Shown here piece by piece: positions 16,760 to 26,166 of a DNA stretch of 64,000 bases. The notes beneath the pieces were generated by a model that had not been told where the DNA came from, did no database searches, and saw only the letters and a program-made list of their open reading frames with translations. Both the position numbers and the translations under genes were made by a program. This DNA is from Pseudomonas massiliensis (lineage in GTDB: Bacteria > Pseudomonadota > Gammaproteobacteria > Pseudomonadales > Pseudomonadaceae): positions 2,046,001-2,110,000 of the forward strand of contig NZ_CCYK01000007.1 of the NCBI RefSeq assembly GCF_000826105.1, read 5' to 3'. How positions within the stretch are numbered: the stretch's first letter is position 1; each line of letters starts with the position of its first letter.

Positions 16760-17380
16760 ATGAGCAAGCCTGCCTCTATCCGCTCCACGGTCTGGGCTTG
16801 GCCGCTGGCCCGGTTTCGCGACGCCCTGGCCGGCCAGGAAGCAGTCCCCAGCTGTGGCGCCACGGCCGCGGTGGGCGCCAGCCTGGCGCTGGCCCTGATC
16901 ACCATGGCCCTCGCCAAGAGCCTGGAGCGGCAGCCCAGTGAGGCGCTTGCTAGACTGCTGGAACAGGCCCGTAGCCTGCAGCCCACACTCGACGCCCACG
17001 CCGATCAGGACATGCGCGCCTTCGGCCGCTTCATCGACGACCTGCCCCACACCACGCCGGAGGATGCGCTGCGCCAGGCCGATGTCCGGCGCATGACCGA
17101 AGGCGCCTGTCACGCGGCCGCCGACACCCTGCGAGCCCTGGAGTTGGCCAGGACAGCGCTACCGCTGGCGGCCAAGGGCTTGCGCTGCGACCTCATGGCC
17201 GGGGGCCTGATGCTACACGCGAACCTGCGCGCCCTGCTGCTGAACGTGACCGAAGACCTTCCCCTGCTCGCCGACCCCGCCGCCGCGGCAGCCTTCGAAG
17301 CCGCTGCCCAGGATCTCGGCCGGCAGGCCGAGCAGGCCCTGGCCGACCTGATGCAAGACCCACAGGCCGCCTCCGGCTGA
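16760..17380 (+). CDS. Cyclodeaminase/cyclohydrolase family protein (FTCD_C, FchA-like)
   Basis: This 206-residue helical protein starts with WAWPLARFRDALAGQ followed by SCGATAAVGASLALALITMA, the degenerate form of the PxPGGGSAAA motif of formiminotetrahydrofolate cyclodeaminase and methenyl-THF cyclohydrolase. The rest is Ala/Leu-rich helix, as in that family. It may act on 5,10-methenyl-THF. The Cys/Ala substitutions in the glycine-rich loop make full activity uncertain. ATG 16760 is 20 bases after a TACACTGAG stretch and lacks a strong Shine-Dalgarno sequence. The DJ-1 family gene follows 75 bases downstream. Confidence 0.7.
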   Translation: MSKPASIRSTVWAWPLARFRDALAGQEAVPSCGATAAVGASLALALITMALAKSLERQPSEALARLLEQARSLQPTLDAHADQDMRAFGRFIDDLPHTTPEDALRQADVRRMTEGACHAAADTLRALELARTALPLAAKGLRCDLMAGGLMLHANLRALLLNVTEDLPLLADPAAAAAFEAAAQDLGRQAEQALADLMQDPQAASG

Positions 17381-17455
17381 ACGTCTGACGCCGGACAGCC
17401 TCAGAATCAGGAGCGAAATGCGGTCATGCCGCTTCATTTACCCGGAGGTTTGTTG

Positions 17456-18157
17456 ATGAAGAAAATCCTGATGGTGCTCACGTCCCATGACCAACTGGGC
17501 GACACCGGCAAGAAGACGGGGTTCTGGCTCGAGGAGTTCGCCGCGCCCTATTACCGCTTCGTGGACGCGGGGGCCACTGTGACCCTGGCCTCGCCCAAGG
17601 GCGGGCAGCCGCCGCTGGACCCTAAAAGCGATGAGCCCGACGCGCAGACAGAGGCCACCCGCCGCTTCGGCCAGGACAGCGCAGCCCAACAGGCCCTGGC
17701 CAATACCCTGCCTCTTGGCGAAATCGACCCCTATGATTTCGATGGCGTGTTCTACCCGGGTGGCCACGGCCCGCTCTGGGACCTGGCCGAAGACAAAGAC
17801 TCACAAACCCTGATCGCCTCCTTCTACGCATCCAACAAGCCGGTGGCCGCTGTCTGCCACGCGCCCGGCGTGTTCAAGGGGGTAAAGAACCCGGAAGGCC
17901 AGCCGGTGGTTCAGGGCAAGCGCGTCACCGGCTTCAGCAACAGCGAGGAAGCCGCAGTGGGCTTGACCGAGGTGGTCCCCTTCCTGGTGGAAGATATGCT
18001 CAAGAACAAGGGTGGGGACTATTCCAAGGGCGCGGACTGGGGTAGCTACGTGGTGGAAGATGGCCACCTTATCACCGGGCAGAACCCGGCCTCGTCCGAA
18101 GCCACCGCTGACGCCTTGCTGCGGCGCCTGAGCCAGGAGGCCAAGCCTTCCGAGTGA
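17456..18157 (+). CDS. DJ-1/PfpI superfamily protein, Hsp31/glyoxalase III-like
   Basis: This 233-residue protein has the nucleophile elbow AAVCHAPG with Cys134 and His135, acidic partner Glu26 or Glu27 in FWLEEFAAP, and PGGHGPLWDL before it. The longer length and the GDTGKKTGFWLEE opening are those of Hsp31-type glyoxalase III and chaperone proteins, which detoxify methylglyoxal. The start is fixed by a GGAGGTT site and ATG 17456; an earlier in-frame start (17426) would include the ribosome-binding site. It probably belongs to a general stress set with the adjacent katG. Confidence 0.83.
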   Translation: MKKILMVLTSHDQLGDTGKKTGFWLEEFAAPYYRFVDAGATVTLASPKGGQPPLDPKSDEPDAQTEATRRFGQDSAAQQALANTLPLGEIDPYDFDGVFYPGGHGPLWDLAEDKDSQTLIASFYASNKPVAAVCHAPGVFKGVKNPEGQPVVQGKRVTGFSNSEEAAVGLTEVVPFLVEDMLKNKGGDYSKGADWGSYVVEDGHLITGQNPASSEATADALLRRLSQEAKPSE

Positions 18158-18224
18158 TTCGGAAGCTGGCGGCAGCTAGCCAACAGCCATGGGTGCATGA
18201 CGATTGGGCAGCTGCCGCGGCCTT

Positions 18225-20459
18225 TTACACAGCGGGGGTAGTGGACAGCTTCTGACTGAACAGGTCTTCGGGCTTGCCGATGTCCATGCGGTCGGCGTTC
18301 ATCACCTTGTTCCAGGCAGCGACGAAGTCGTTCACGAACTTCTCGTTGCCGTCGGAACAGCCGTACACCTCAGCCTGGGCGCGAAGCTCGGACTGGGCGC
18401 CGAAGATCAGGTCCACGCGAGTGGCGGTCCAGGTGGGTTGGCGCGTCTTGCGGTGCAGGCCCTGGAAGCGATTCTTCTGCTCGGTGGCCGTCCATTCATT
18501 GTTGATGTCGAGCAGGTTGACGAAGAAGTCGTTGGACAGGGTGCCGACCCGTTGGGTGAAGACCCCTTCCTTGCCGCCGTCGGCATTGGTGCCCAGCACC
18601 CGCATGCCGCCCACCAGCACCGTCATCTCGGGCGCGCTCAAGCCCATCAGGTGAGCCTTGTCGACCAGGGCTTCCTCCGGCGCCATGAAATGGGACTCGT
18701 GGTAATAGTTGCGGAAGCCGTCGGCCACGGGGCGCAATGCCTCGAAGGAATGCGCATCGGTCCATTTCTCGGCGGCGTCCATGCGGCCCGGGGTGAAGGG
18801 CACAGTCACCGTGACTCCACCCGCCTGCGCCGCCTGCTCGATCGCCGCGCAACCGGCCAGCACGATAAGGTCCGCCAGGGACACACGCTTGCCACCGCTG
18901 GCCGCGCTGTTGAACTCGGCCTGCAGCGCGGTGAGCTTCTCCAGTACCCGGGCCAGCAGTGGCGGATTGTTCACTGGCCAATCTTTCTGAGGCGCCAAGC
19001 GGATGCGCGCGCCGTTGGCCCCGCCGCGCTTGTCCGACCCACGGTAAGTGGCTGCCGAGGCCCAAGCCACGGACACCAGCTCCGAGACGCTGAAGCCCAG
19101 GCCAAGGATCTTCTGCTTGAGTGAAGCGATATCCGCCTCGTCGATCACGGGGTGATCGCGCTCAGGGATAGGGTCTTGCCAGATCAGCACTTCCTTGGGC
19201 ACCAAAGGCCCGAGGTAGCGCGCCAGTGGCCCCATGTCTCGGTGGGTGAGCTTGAACCAGGCGCGGGCGAAGGCGTCGGCGAATTCGTCCGGGTTATCCT
19301 TGAAGTGCCGGGAAATTTTCTCGTAGACAGGGTCGAAGCGCAGCGCCAGGTCCGAGGTGAGCATGGTCGGGCGCCGCTTCTTGTTGGGGTCGAAGGGATC
19401 CGGAATGATCTCCCCCACATCCTTGGCTACCCACTGGTGCGCCCCAGCCGGACTCTTGGTCAGTTCCCATTCGAAGTTGAACAGGTTCTCGAAGAAGTAG
19501 TTGGACCATTGGGTAGGCGTCTGGCTCCAGATCACCTCCAGGCCGGACGTGATGGCGTGCGCGCCAACGCCGGTTTCGAACTTGCTGCGCCAGCCCAGTC
19601 CCTGATCCTCGATCACCGCCCCTTCCGGCTCCGGGCCCATGAAGGAGGGGTCGCCAGCGCCGTGGGTCTTGCCGAAAGTGTGGCCGCCGGCGATCAGCGC
19701 CACGGTTTCATAGTCGTTCATGGCCATGCGGCCGAAGGTTTCGCGGATGTCGATGGCCGAGGCCTTGGGGTCCGGCTTGCCGTTGGGGCCTTCGGGGTTC
19801 ACGTAGATCAGCCCCATCTGCACCGCACCCAGGCCTGGATGCAGCTGGCGCTCGCCGCTGTAGCGTTCGTCGCCCAGCCAGGTACCCTCAGGGCCCCAAT
19901 AGAGTTCTTCCGGTTCCCAGGTATCAGCCCGCCCCCCCGCGAAACCGAACGTCTTGAAGCCCATGGACTCCAGCGCCACGTTGCCGGTGAGGATGAACAG
20001 ATCGGCCCAGGAAAGCTTGCGGCCGTATTTCTGTTTGATCGGCCAGAGCAGCCGGCGCGCCTTGTCCAGCGAGGCGTTGTCCGGCCAGCTGTTCAAGGGC
20101 GCGAAACGCTGCTGCCCGCCCCCCGCACCGCCACGACCGTCGGTGATGCGGTAGGTACCAGCGCTGTGCCAGGCCATGCGGATGAACAAGCCACCGTAGT
20201 GGCCGAAGTCGGCCGGCCACCAGTCCTGGGAGTCGGTCATCAGCGCATGCAGGTCGGCGATGACAGCGTCCAGGTCCAGGGTCTTGAATTCCGCCGCGTA
20301 GTCGAAATCCCCGCCATAGGGGTTGGAGCGCGGGGAGTGCTGGTTCAGCGCGTTGAGGCTCAGCGCTTCCGGCCACCAGTCCCGGTTGCCAGGCTTGCGC
20401 CGAGGCGCGCCATGGCCGAACGGGCACCCACCACCGGTTTTTTCTGACTCGGTGCTCAT
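18225..20459 (-). CDS. katG: Catalase-peroxidase KatG
   Basis: A 744-residue bifunctional catalase-peroxidase. The distal heme site is RMAWH with Arg94, Trp97 and His98. Tyr219 (GLIYVNPEGP) and Met245 (FGRMAM) complete the Trp-Tyr-Met adduct needed for catalase activity. The proximal ligand is His260 in GGHTFGKTHG. Both the heme-binding N-terminal domain and the degenerate C-terminal domain are intact. It removes H2O2 in the cytoplasm. ATG 20459 follows an ATGAGGAGCAG site. A partial OxyR-like motif lies about 180 bases upstream. Confidence 0.96.
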   Translation of the reverse strand: MSTESEKTGGGCPFGHGAPRRKPGNRDWWPEALSLNALNQHSPRSNPYGGDFDYAAEFKTLDLDAVIADLHALMTDSQDWWPADFGHYGGLFIRMAWHSAGTYRITDGRGGAGGGQQRFAPLNSWPDNASLDKARRLLWPIKQKYGRKLSWADLFILTGNVALESMGFKTFGFAGGRADTWEPEELYWGPEGTWLGDERYSGERQLHPGLGAVQMGLIYVNPEGPNGKPDPKASAIDIRETFGRMAMNDYETVALIAGGHTFGKTHGAGDPSFMGPEPEGAVIEDQGLGWRSKFETGVGAHAITSGLEVIWSQTPTQWSNYFFENLFNFEWELTKSPAGAHQWVAKDVGEIIPDPFDPNKKRRPTMLTSDLALRFDPVYEKISRHFKDNPDEFADAFARAWFKLTHRDMGPLARYLGPLVPKEVLIWQDPIPERDHPVIDEADIASLKQKILGLGFSVSELVSVAWASAATYRGSDKRGGANGARIRLAPQKDWPVNNPPLLARVLEKLTALQAEFNSAASGGKRVSLADLIVLAGCAAIEQAAQAGGVTVTVPFTPGRMDAAEKWTDAHSFEALRPVADGFRNYYHESHFMAPEEALVDKAHLMGLSAPEMTVLVGGMRVLGTNADGGKEGVFTQRVGTLSNDFFVNLLDINNEWTATEQKNRFQGLHRKTRQPTWTATRVDLIFGAQSELRAQAEVYGCSDGNEKFVNDFVAAWNKVMNADRMDIGKPEDLFSQKLSTTPAV

Positions 20460-20639
20460 GTACTGCTCCTCATATGGCTGATCATTGTCGCGCCGTCACG
20501 GCGGCACGTTGGAAAAACCCTAGCACTGGCCCGGCAAGGCGACAAACCCGGCCAGGCCTGCGCAGACAGGGTCGCGCACCAGCCGTGCCAGGGCGCCAGG
20601 CGTCTGACACGGGGCTTCCAGGGCCGTTCCAAGGGCGCG

Positions 20640-20665
20640 ATTGGCTTTTCCTATGCGTGCGATAG
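20640..20665 (-). promoter_or_regulatory. Partial OxyR-like motif upstream of katG
   Basis: ATTG-N7-CTAT-N7-ATAG runs from 20640 to 20665. The OxyR consensus is ATAG-N7-CTAT-N7-ATAG-N7-CTAT, so three of the four blocks fit with one mismatch and the fourth block is poor. It lies 180-206 bases upstream of the katG start, next to the end of the AraC gene. Both the distance and the missing block make this a weak call. Confidence 0.25.
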
Positions 20666-20667
20666 CC

Positions 20668-21576
20668 TCAGCCCGCCAGCGCGGCCAGCGGTGCTCGCTC
20701 CTGACCGGGGCTGCGGTCGAAGTAGCGCTTGTATTCACGGCTGAACTGGGAGGTGCTCTGGTAGCCCACATGAAGCGCTGCCTGGGCCACGCTCATCCCC
20801 TCACCTGCCAGCATCTGTTGGGCCTTGAGCAGGCGCAGGCGCTTGAGGTACTGCAAAGGCGACAACAGCGTGCTGCGCTTGAAGTGCTCATGGAAGGTCG
20901 AAACGCTCATGGTGGCTTGCTCGGCCAGCTGTTCGACGGTCAAGGGTTGGTCATAGCGCTCCCGCAGGTACTGCAAGGCGGCGCCGATGCGGGCGAAATG
21001 GCCATGCTGCTCGATCAGCGCGCGCAAGGCGCCGGCTTGCGGGCCGCGCAATGCCGCGTAAAGCACCTCACGTACCCTGCCCTTGCCCAGCACCCGGGCA
21101 TCGACCGGGTTGTGAAGGCAGCGTACCAATTGCTCCAGCGCCTCGCGCATGGCAGCGTCGAGCCGAGCGGAGGTCATGGATTCGGGCGTTTGCGCTTGCA
21201 CCGAGACGTCGGCCGGCACGCCCATGGTCTGGATGAGTTCGGCAAGCATGCCCGGCTCGATGGAAACCGCCACACCATAGAGGGGCATCCGGGGCGTGGC
21301 GAAGGTTTCGCACATGAAGGGTACCGAGAGCGCCTGCACCAGGTAGTGGCCCGCGCCGTATTCAAGGGTCCGGGCGCCAAGACGAGCCAGCTTGCTGCCC
21401 TGGGCGAGCACGATCAGGCTGGGTTCGTAGATCTGCGGGCTGCTGGCCACATAGTGGTCCCAGCTGAGCACCTGCACGCCAGGGACGGCCGTATCCAGGA
21501 AGCCGGGGCAAGTGGCCAATGGCTCGATGAGCTGTGCCAACGCGCGGTTGGCTTCGGAAAAGGTGGTAACGGACAT
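20668..21576 (-). CDS. AraC-family regulator with AraC_N (CupinAraC-type) sensor
   Basis: A 302-residue regulator. The N-terminal half (AraC_N type, with YEPSLIVLAQGSKLARLG and GHYLVQALSVPF) binds an effector. The C-terminal half has two HTHs: LTVEQLAEQATMSVSTFHEH and MSVAQAALHVGYQSTSQFSR, then YKRYFDRSP. It is divergent from a zinc alcohol dehydrogenase at 21750, a common pairing in which this regulator type induces the neighbouring dehydrogenase or reductase in response to aldehydes. It is convergent in its 3' end with nothing, and katG lies downstream on the same strand. Confidence 0.88.
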   Translation of the reverse strand: MSVTTFSEANRALAQLIEPLATCPGFLDTAVPGVQVLSWDHYVASSPQIYEPSLIVLAQGSKLARLGARTLEYGAGHYLVQALSVPFMCETFATPRMPLYGVAVSIEPGMLAELIQTMGVPADVSVQAQTPESMTSARLDAAMREALEQLVRCLHNPVDARVLGKGRVREVLYAALRGPQAGALRALIEQHGHFARIGAALQYLRERYDQPLTVEQLAEQATMSVSTFHEHFKRSTLLSPLQYLKRLRLLKAQQMLAGEGMSVAQAALHVGYQSTSQFSREYKRYFDRSPGQERAPLAALAG

Positions 21577-21749
21577 GTAAGGGCTACGGAGGAATGAACG
21601 CGATTATCTTCGCAGAAAGGGCGCTCTCAAGAAGCGGGACGGCGCAAGATTCGGAGGAATGGGCATCACAACCGGAGGATTGTCCATCGTCGGCAATGGT
21701 CTCGGCCTGGACAATGATCGCCTGTTCCAGCCTGACCAAGGGGCCTCTT

Positions 21750-22802
21750 ATGTACACCGCCATCGGCTACGCCGCTCAAACGCCTACCGCGCCCCTGGCG
21801 CCCATGACCTTCAACCGTCGCGCCCCGCGTCCCGACGACGTGGTCATCGACATTCTCTACTGCGGGGTCTGTCATTCGGACATTCATCAGGCACGCAACG
21901 AATGGGGCATCGCCGTCTACCCCTTGATGCCTGGCCACGAGATTGTCGGCCGGGTCACCGAGGTCGGCCCCAAGGTCACCCGGCACAAGGTGGGCGACCT
22001 GGTGGGTGTGGGTTGCATGGTGGACTCCTGCCAGCATTGCGAGGCTTGCGCCGCCGACCTTGAACAGTATTGCCTGGAAGGCCCGACCATGACCTATGCC
22101 ACCCCGGACAGGGTGGACGGCAGCAACACCATGGGTGGCTACTCGAGCAGCATCGTGGTTCGCCAGGAGTTCGTGGTCCGTATACCGGCCTCGCTGGACC
22201 CGGCCGCCGCCGCGCCTATCCTCTGCGCCGGCATCACCACCTATTCCCCCTTGAAGCACTACGGGGTCAAGCCAGGCGACCGCGTCGGCATCCTCGGCAT
22301 GGGCGGACTGGGCCACATGGGCATCAAGTTCGCCAAGGCCATGGGTGCCGAAGTGACCCTGTTCACCCGCTCGGCCAGCAAAGCCGAGGAGGCTCGCCGC
22401 CAGGGCGCCGACCATGTGATCGTGTCCACCGATCCCGAGCAGATGGCAGCCGCCGCTGGGCGCTTCCACTTCCTGCTCGACACCATTCCGGTACAGCACG
22501 ACCTCAATCCCTACCTGGAAACGCTGCGCTTCGACGGTGCGCACATCCTGGTGGGCCTGATCGAACCCGTGGACCCTGCCCTGCACGCCGCCAACCTGGT
22601 ACTCAAGCGGCGGGTACTGGCCGGCTCGTTGATCGGTGGCATCGCCGAAACCCAGGAGGTTCTGGATTTCTGCGCCGAGCATGGCATCACTTGCGATATC
22701 GAGATGCTGGACATTCGTAACATCAACGAAGCTTACAGCCGCATGATCGCGGGCGATGTGAAGTACCGCTTCGTGATCGACATGGCAACCTTGAAGGCTT
22801 AA
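21750..22802 (+). CDS. Zinc-dependent NAD(P) alcohol dehydrogenase (YahK/cinnamyl-type)
   Basis: This 350-residue MDR enzyme has catalytic zinc ligands in CGVCHSDIH and GHEIVGRV, a structural-zinc-like cluster in DSCQHCEACAADLEQYC, and the cofactor motif GILGMGGLGHMGIKFAKAMG. This combination is typical of broad aldehyde reductases such as YahK and of cinnamyl alcohol dehydrogenases. The frame opens at 21594, but ATG 21750 after AAGGGGCC is the family start. The divergent AraC regulator at 20668 probably controls it. The next gene, an aldo-keto reductase, also handles aldehydes. Confidence 0.88.
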   Translation: MYTAIGYAAQTPTAPLAPMTFNRRAPRPDDVVIDILYCGVCHSDIHQARNEWGIAVYPLMPGHEIVGRVTEVGPKVTRHKVGDLVGVGCMVDSCQHCEACAADLEQYCLEGPTMTYATPDRVDGSNTMGGYSSSIVVRQEFVVRIPASLDPAAAAPILCAGITTYSPLKHYGVKPGDRVGILGMGGLGHMGIKFAKAMGAEVTLFTRSASKAEEARRQGADHVIVSTDPEQMAAAAGRFHFLLDTIPVQHDLNPYLETLRFDGAHILVGLIEPVDPALHAANLVLKRRVLAGSLIGGIAETQEVLDFCAEHGITCDIEMLDIRNINEAYSRMIAGDVKYRFVIDMATLKA

Positions 22803-23058
22803 CCCCGCGCATTTAAGCCCGCCAAGGGGTGGGAGTTGTCGACGGTATCTTCCAGGCCGTCCCCGGGTCAGTCTTTGCACGCATTCGCCAGCCGCCTGGC
22901 TGGCCGATGCGAGTTCGCAGGCCTGATCGAACAATTGACCGCTAGCGCTTTCAATATCCCTTGGTCGGCGCTGCGAGGACGCGGTTGTTGCTCGAGATCC
23001 GAAGTGGCCGCACCCCTGCCTACTGCTATTCAACTGTGCTACCCGAGCGAGGATTCCC

Positions 23059-24096
23059 ATGACCTACAGCGCCAGCGCTGACCGTTACGAACGTATTCCT
23101 TATCGCCGCGTGGGCCGCAGCGGCCTGGTATTGCCCGCCCTTTCCCTGGGGCTGTGGCATAACTTCGGCGACAGCACCCCTATCGAGCGCCAGCGCGCCA
23201 TGCTGCGGACCGCATTCGACCTGGGCATCAACCATTTTGACCTGGCCAACAACTACGGCCCCCCCTACGGCAGCGCCGAGATCAATTTCGGGCGTCTGCT
23301 GCGCGAGGATTTCCACGCCTATCGCGACGAACTGATCATTTCCACCAAGGCCGGCTGGGACATGTGGCCTGGCCCCTACGGCCAGGGCGGCGGGTCGCGC
23401 AAGTACGTCCTGGCCAGCCTGGACCAAAGCCTCAAGCGCATGGGCCTTGACTATGTGGACATCTTCTACTCGCACCGCTTCGACCCGGATACGCCCTTGG
23501 AAGAGACCGCAAGCGCCCTGGCCACCGCCGTGCGGCAAGGCAAAGCTCTCTATGTAGGCATCAGCTCCTATTCCGGAAGCAAGACCCGGGAAATGGCTGC
23601 CCTGCTAGCCGAGTGGAAAGTGCCCCTGTTGATTCACCAGCCGGCCTACAACCTGCTCAATCGCTGGGTGGAAAAAGACCTCTTGGAAACCACCGAGCAA
23701 TTGGGTGCCGGAGTCATCGCCTTCACGCCCCTGGCCCAAGGCCTGCTGACGGACAAATACCTCAACGGTATTCCAGACGATGCCCGGGTCAACCGACCGG
23801 GCGGCCAGTCGCTGCGCGCCGATCACCTGTCCGAGGCAAACCTGGCCCATGTTCGCGCGCTCAACGAGATCGCCAAGGCCCGCGGGCAAAGCCTGGCGCA
23901 GTTGGCCCTGGCCTGGACCCTGCGTGACCCGCGGGTGACCAGCGCGCTGATCGGCGCCAGCCGGCCGGAGCAGATCGTGGAAAACGTAGCCGCGCTGCAG
24001 CGTCTGGACTTTACCGAACAGGAACTGATCGAGATCGACCGTTTCGCCGTCGAAGGCAAGATCAACCTCTGGGAGAAGCCTTCGAGCGCCGAATGA
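23059..24096 (+). CDS. Aldo-keto reductase, YghZ/Gpr-type (L-glyceraldehyde 3-phosphate or methylglyoxal reductase)
   Basis: A 345-residue AKR14-type enzyme. The catalytic tetrad is seen in FDLANNYGP (Asp, Tyr), ISTKAGW (Lys) and YSHRFDPDTP (His). The N-terminal YRRVGRSGLVLPALSLGLW and AYNLLNRWVEKDLL are typical of YghZ/MgrA. It reduces L-glyceraldehyde 3-phosphate and methylglyoxal with NADPH. Together with the dehydrogenase upstream and the DJ-1 protein it forms a loose carbonyl-stress group. ATG 23059 follows GAGCGAGGATTCCC. The 256 bases before it hold no convincing gene. Confidence 0.88.
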   Translation: MTYSASADRYERIPYRRVGRSGLVLPALSLGLWHNFGDSTPIERQRAMLRTAFDLGINHFDLANNYGPPYGSAEINFGRLLREDFHAYRDELIISTKAGWDMWPGPYGQGGGSRKYVLASLDQSLKRMGLDYVDIFYSHRFDPDTPLEETASALATAVRQGKALYVGISSYSGSKTREMAALLAEWKVPLLIHQPAYNLLNRWVEKDLLETTEQLGAGVIAFTPLAQGLLTDKYLNGIPDDARVNRPGGQSLRADHLSEANLAHVRALNEIAKARGQSLAQLALAWTLRDPRVTSALIGASRPEQIVENVAALQRLDFTEQELIEIDRFAVEGKINLWEKPSSAE

Positions 24097-24131
24097 CCGT
24101 GGTGTGATTCACCACCTCGCTCACATGACTT

Positions 24132-24155
24132 GCCTTGGGCTACGCAGCCCAGGGC
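24132..24155 (+). other. Hairpin after the aldo-keto reductase gene, possible terminator
   Basis: GCCTTGGGCT-ACGC-AGCCCAGGGC is a strong GC hairpin 36 bases after the stop. No T-run follows, so it may be a message-end structure and not a classical terminator. Confidence 0.4.
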
Positions 24156-24328
24156 ATCAACACCACCGCCCGATCACCCTGCTCAGCTGTAGTGATGGTG
24201 AGCGAGGTCAGCTTTCGCTGACTCCCACCGCAAATCCGCGAGATACCCGAGTCGATTGTCGCGCTCGCCAGTTACCGGATAGGGTTGCTGGCTGACTCAG
24301 CGACCTCCTCCAGTACAGCTCGAGCCGC

Positions 24329-24520
24329 TCAACGCACCTGAACCGCGATCCGCCCGCCTTTCATCGTAGCCGTCAGCCGATAGGGCAAGTCTGCTACCAG
24401 AAACTCCCGGGGCTGCCCGAGCACCTCGTTGAAAGGAATGCCGAAACCCACCAGGGCCAGGGTGCGCTCACCCAGGGTCAGCTCCGGTCCACTACGTTTT
24501 TCGCTTGCCGCGGTCGCCAT
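24329..24520 (-). CDS. Small hypothetical protein
   Basis: A 63-residue protein, not recognised. It is soluble, beta-rich near the C-terminus (LPYRLTATMKGGRIAVQVR), with no signal or membrane segment. An in-frame ATG at 24535 exists, but GGAGGAA lies 6 bases before ATG 24520 and decides the start. It is divergent from galT (24800) with 279 bases between, so it may share that promoter region without being part of the gallate pathway. Confidence 0.55.
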   Translation of the reverse strand: MATAASEKRSGPELTLGERTLALVGFGIPFNEVLGQPREFLVADLPYRLTATMKGGRIAVQVR

Positions 24521-24799
24521 GGCCGCTTCCTCCATCCGCTTCGATTAACTGTCAAACCTCCTATCGGCGCAGCGGCGGCAAGCTGTAGACCGGTTATCGG
24601 AAGGCATCGCCGCTGCGCCAGCCAGCCGCGGCGGCTATTTCCATAGAACCCTGATAAAAAAAAACGATACCCACAGTAACGCTTCGCAGACGACAAGCCC
24701 CGTGTCGGGCCATTACCTTGCCTTATCCGCCTTCTTCCCCAGGCGAGGATGCCGGCGCTTCGACCGGCAGCAAAACAATGACAATTCAGGGTGGCCTCC

Positions 24800-26152
24800 A
24801 TGCAAAGCAACACACGCGTTGACGTGAAACAGTGGATCGACGAGCGCGCGGTTTCACCGCAACAATGGCTCGTGCTCGTGCTGTGCTTTTTCATCGTGCT
24901 CTTCGACGGAGTCGATGTCGCCGTCATGGGCTTCATCGCGCCAGCCCTGATGCAGGACTGGGGCCTGAGCAAGGCCGCTTTCGGTCCGGTGATGAGCGCG
25001 GCCATGTTTGGCCTGGCCGCGGGGGCCATGCTTGCCGGCCCCTATGCCGACCGCTTCGGCCGCAAGAAAGTCCTGCTGTGCGCCGTCACCTGCTTCGCGG
25101 TGTTGAGCGTGGCTTGCGCCTTTGCCCGTAACCCCTATGAGCTGGCCATCCTGCGCTTCCTGACCGGTATCGGCCTGGGCGCGGCCATGCCCAATACCAC
25201 AACCCTGCTCTCCGAATACCTGCCGGAGCGTTATCGCTCATTGCTGATCACTCTGATGTTCACCGGCTTCAACCTGGGCTCGGGTGCCGGCGGGTTCGTG
25301 GCCGCCTGGCTGCTGAGCAGCCATGGCTGGCATTCGGTACTGTTGGTCGGCGGCATTCTGCCACTGCTGCTGGTGCCCTTCCTCTGGCTGTTCCTGCCGG
25401 AGTCGGCCCGCTTCCTGGTCGTCAAGAATGCGCCATCCCAGGCCATCGCCAAACTGCTCAACCGCATGGGCGGCCGCTTCACCGGCACGGAGCAGTTCAC
25501 CTCGCCAGAGCCGCAGGTGATCCGGCGCGCGCCGGTTTCCACCCTGTTCAGCGAGCGCTTCCGTATGGGTACCCTGGCGCTGTGGGCCACCTACTTCATG
25601 GGCCTGATGGTGATCTACCTGACCATGGGCTGGCTGCCGACCTTGATGAAAGAGTCCGGCATCTCGGTAGAGCAAGCCGCTCGCACCACCGGCCTGTTCC
25701 AGATCGGGGGTACTGTTGGCGCCCTGGTGGTGGGCTTCATCATGGACCGTCGCCAGCCGAACCGCGTCATCGCCGGCGCCTATACCATGGGTGCGCTGTG
25801 CATCGCTTCGCTTGGCTTTGCCGGGCTCGAATCTACGCTGATGATGGTGGGCGTCGCCGCCGCGGGCTTCTTCATGAGCGGCGCGCAGACCGGCCTGAAT
25901 GCGTTCGCGCCGGGCTACTACCCTACCGAGGCACGGGCTACCGGCGTGAGCTGGATGCTGGGCATCGGCCGCTTCGGCGCCATCTTCGGCTCGATCATCG
26001 GCGGTGTGGTACTGGCCCTCGGCTTGAGCCTGGTCACTCTTTTCGTTCTGCTCGCGGTACCGGCCCTGTTCGCCGCGCTGGCGATCCTGGCTAACGCCAA
26101 GGCCGCCCGGCGCGCCGAGGCCAGCACCGCGCAGCCTGTTGCAACTCATTGA
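24800..26152 (+). CDS. galT: Gallate transporter GalT (MFS, aromatic acid:H+ symporter family)
   Basis: This is a 450-residue MFS protein with twelve membrane segments. The AAHS signature is clear: LFDGVDVAVMGFIAPALM in helix 1 with its Asp residues, and AGPYADRFGRKKVL in the loop 2-3. ATG 24800 is preferred over GTG 24791. It lies 14 bases before gallate dioxygenase galA, as in the gal cluster of P. putida, so it most likely imports gallate. Close AAHS relatives are PcaK and VanK, so context decides the assignment. Confidence 0.88.
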   Translation: MQSNTRVDVKQWIDERAVSPQQWLVLVLCFFIVLFDGVDVAVMGFIAPALMQDWGLSKAAFGPVMSAAMFGLAAGAMLAGPYADRFGRKKVLLCAVTCFAVLSVACAFARNPYELAILRFLTGIGLGAAMPNTTTLLSEYLPERYRSLLITLMFTGFNLGSGAGGFVAAWLLSSHGWHSVLLVGGILPLLLVPFLWLFLPESARFLVVKNAPSQAIAKLLNRMGGRFTGTEQFTSPEPQVIRRAPVSTLFSERFRMGTLALWATYFMGLMVIYLTMGWLPTLMKESGISVEQAARTTGLFQIGGTVGALVVGFIMDRRQPNRVIAGAYTMGALCIASLGFAGLESTLMMVGVAAAGFFMSGAQTGLNAFAPGYYPTEARATGVSWMLGIGRFGAIFGSIIGGVVLALGLSLVTLFVLLAVPALFAALAILANAKAARRAEASTAQPVATH

Positions 26153-26166
26153 TGTAAGGAATAGTC

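Noticed and set aside
18204..20447. Two long open frames on the plus strand opposite katG
   Set aside because: They are mirror frames of a GC-rich real gene. The protein text is low-complexity Gly/Arg/Val without family motifs, while katG on the other strand is complete.
21666..23060. 464-codon minus-strand frame over the zinc alcohol dehydrogenase
   Set aside because: It is antisense to a clear dehydrogenase, with composition of a shadow frame.
22836..23081. 81-codon frame between the alcohol dehydrogenase and the aldo-keto reductase
   Set aside because: It overlaps the next gene start, has no ribosome-binding site and no recognisable features.
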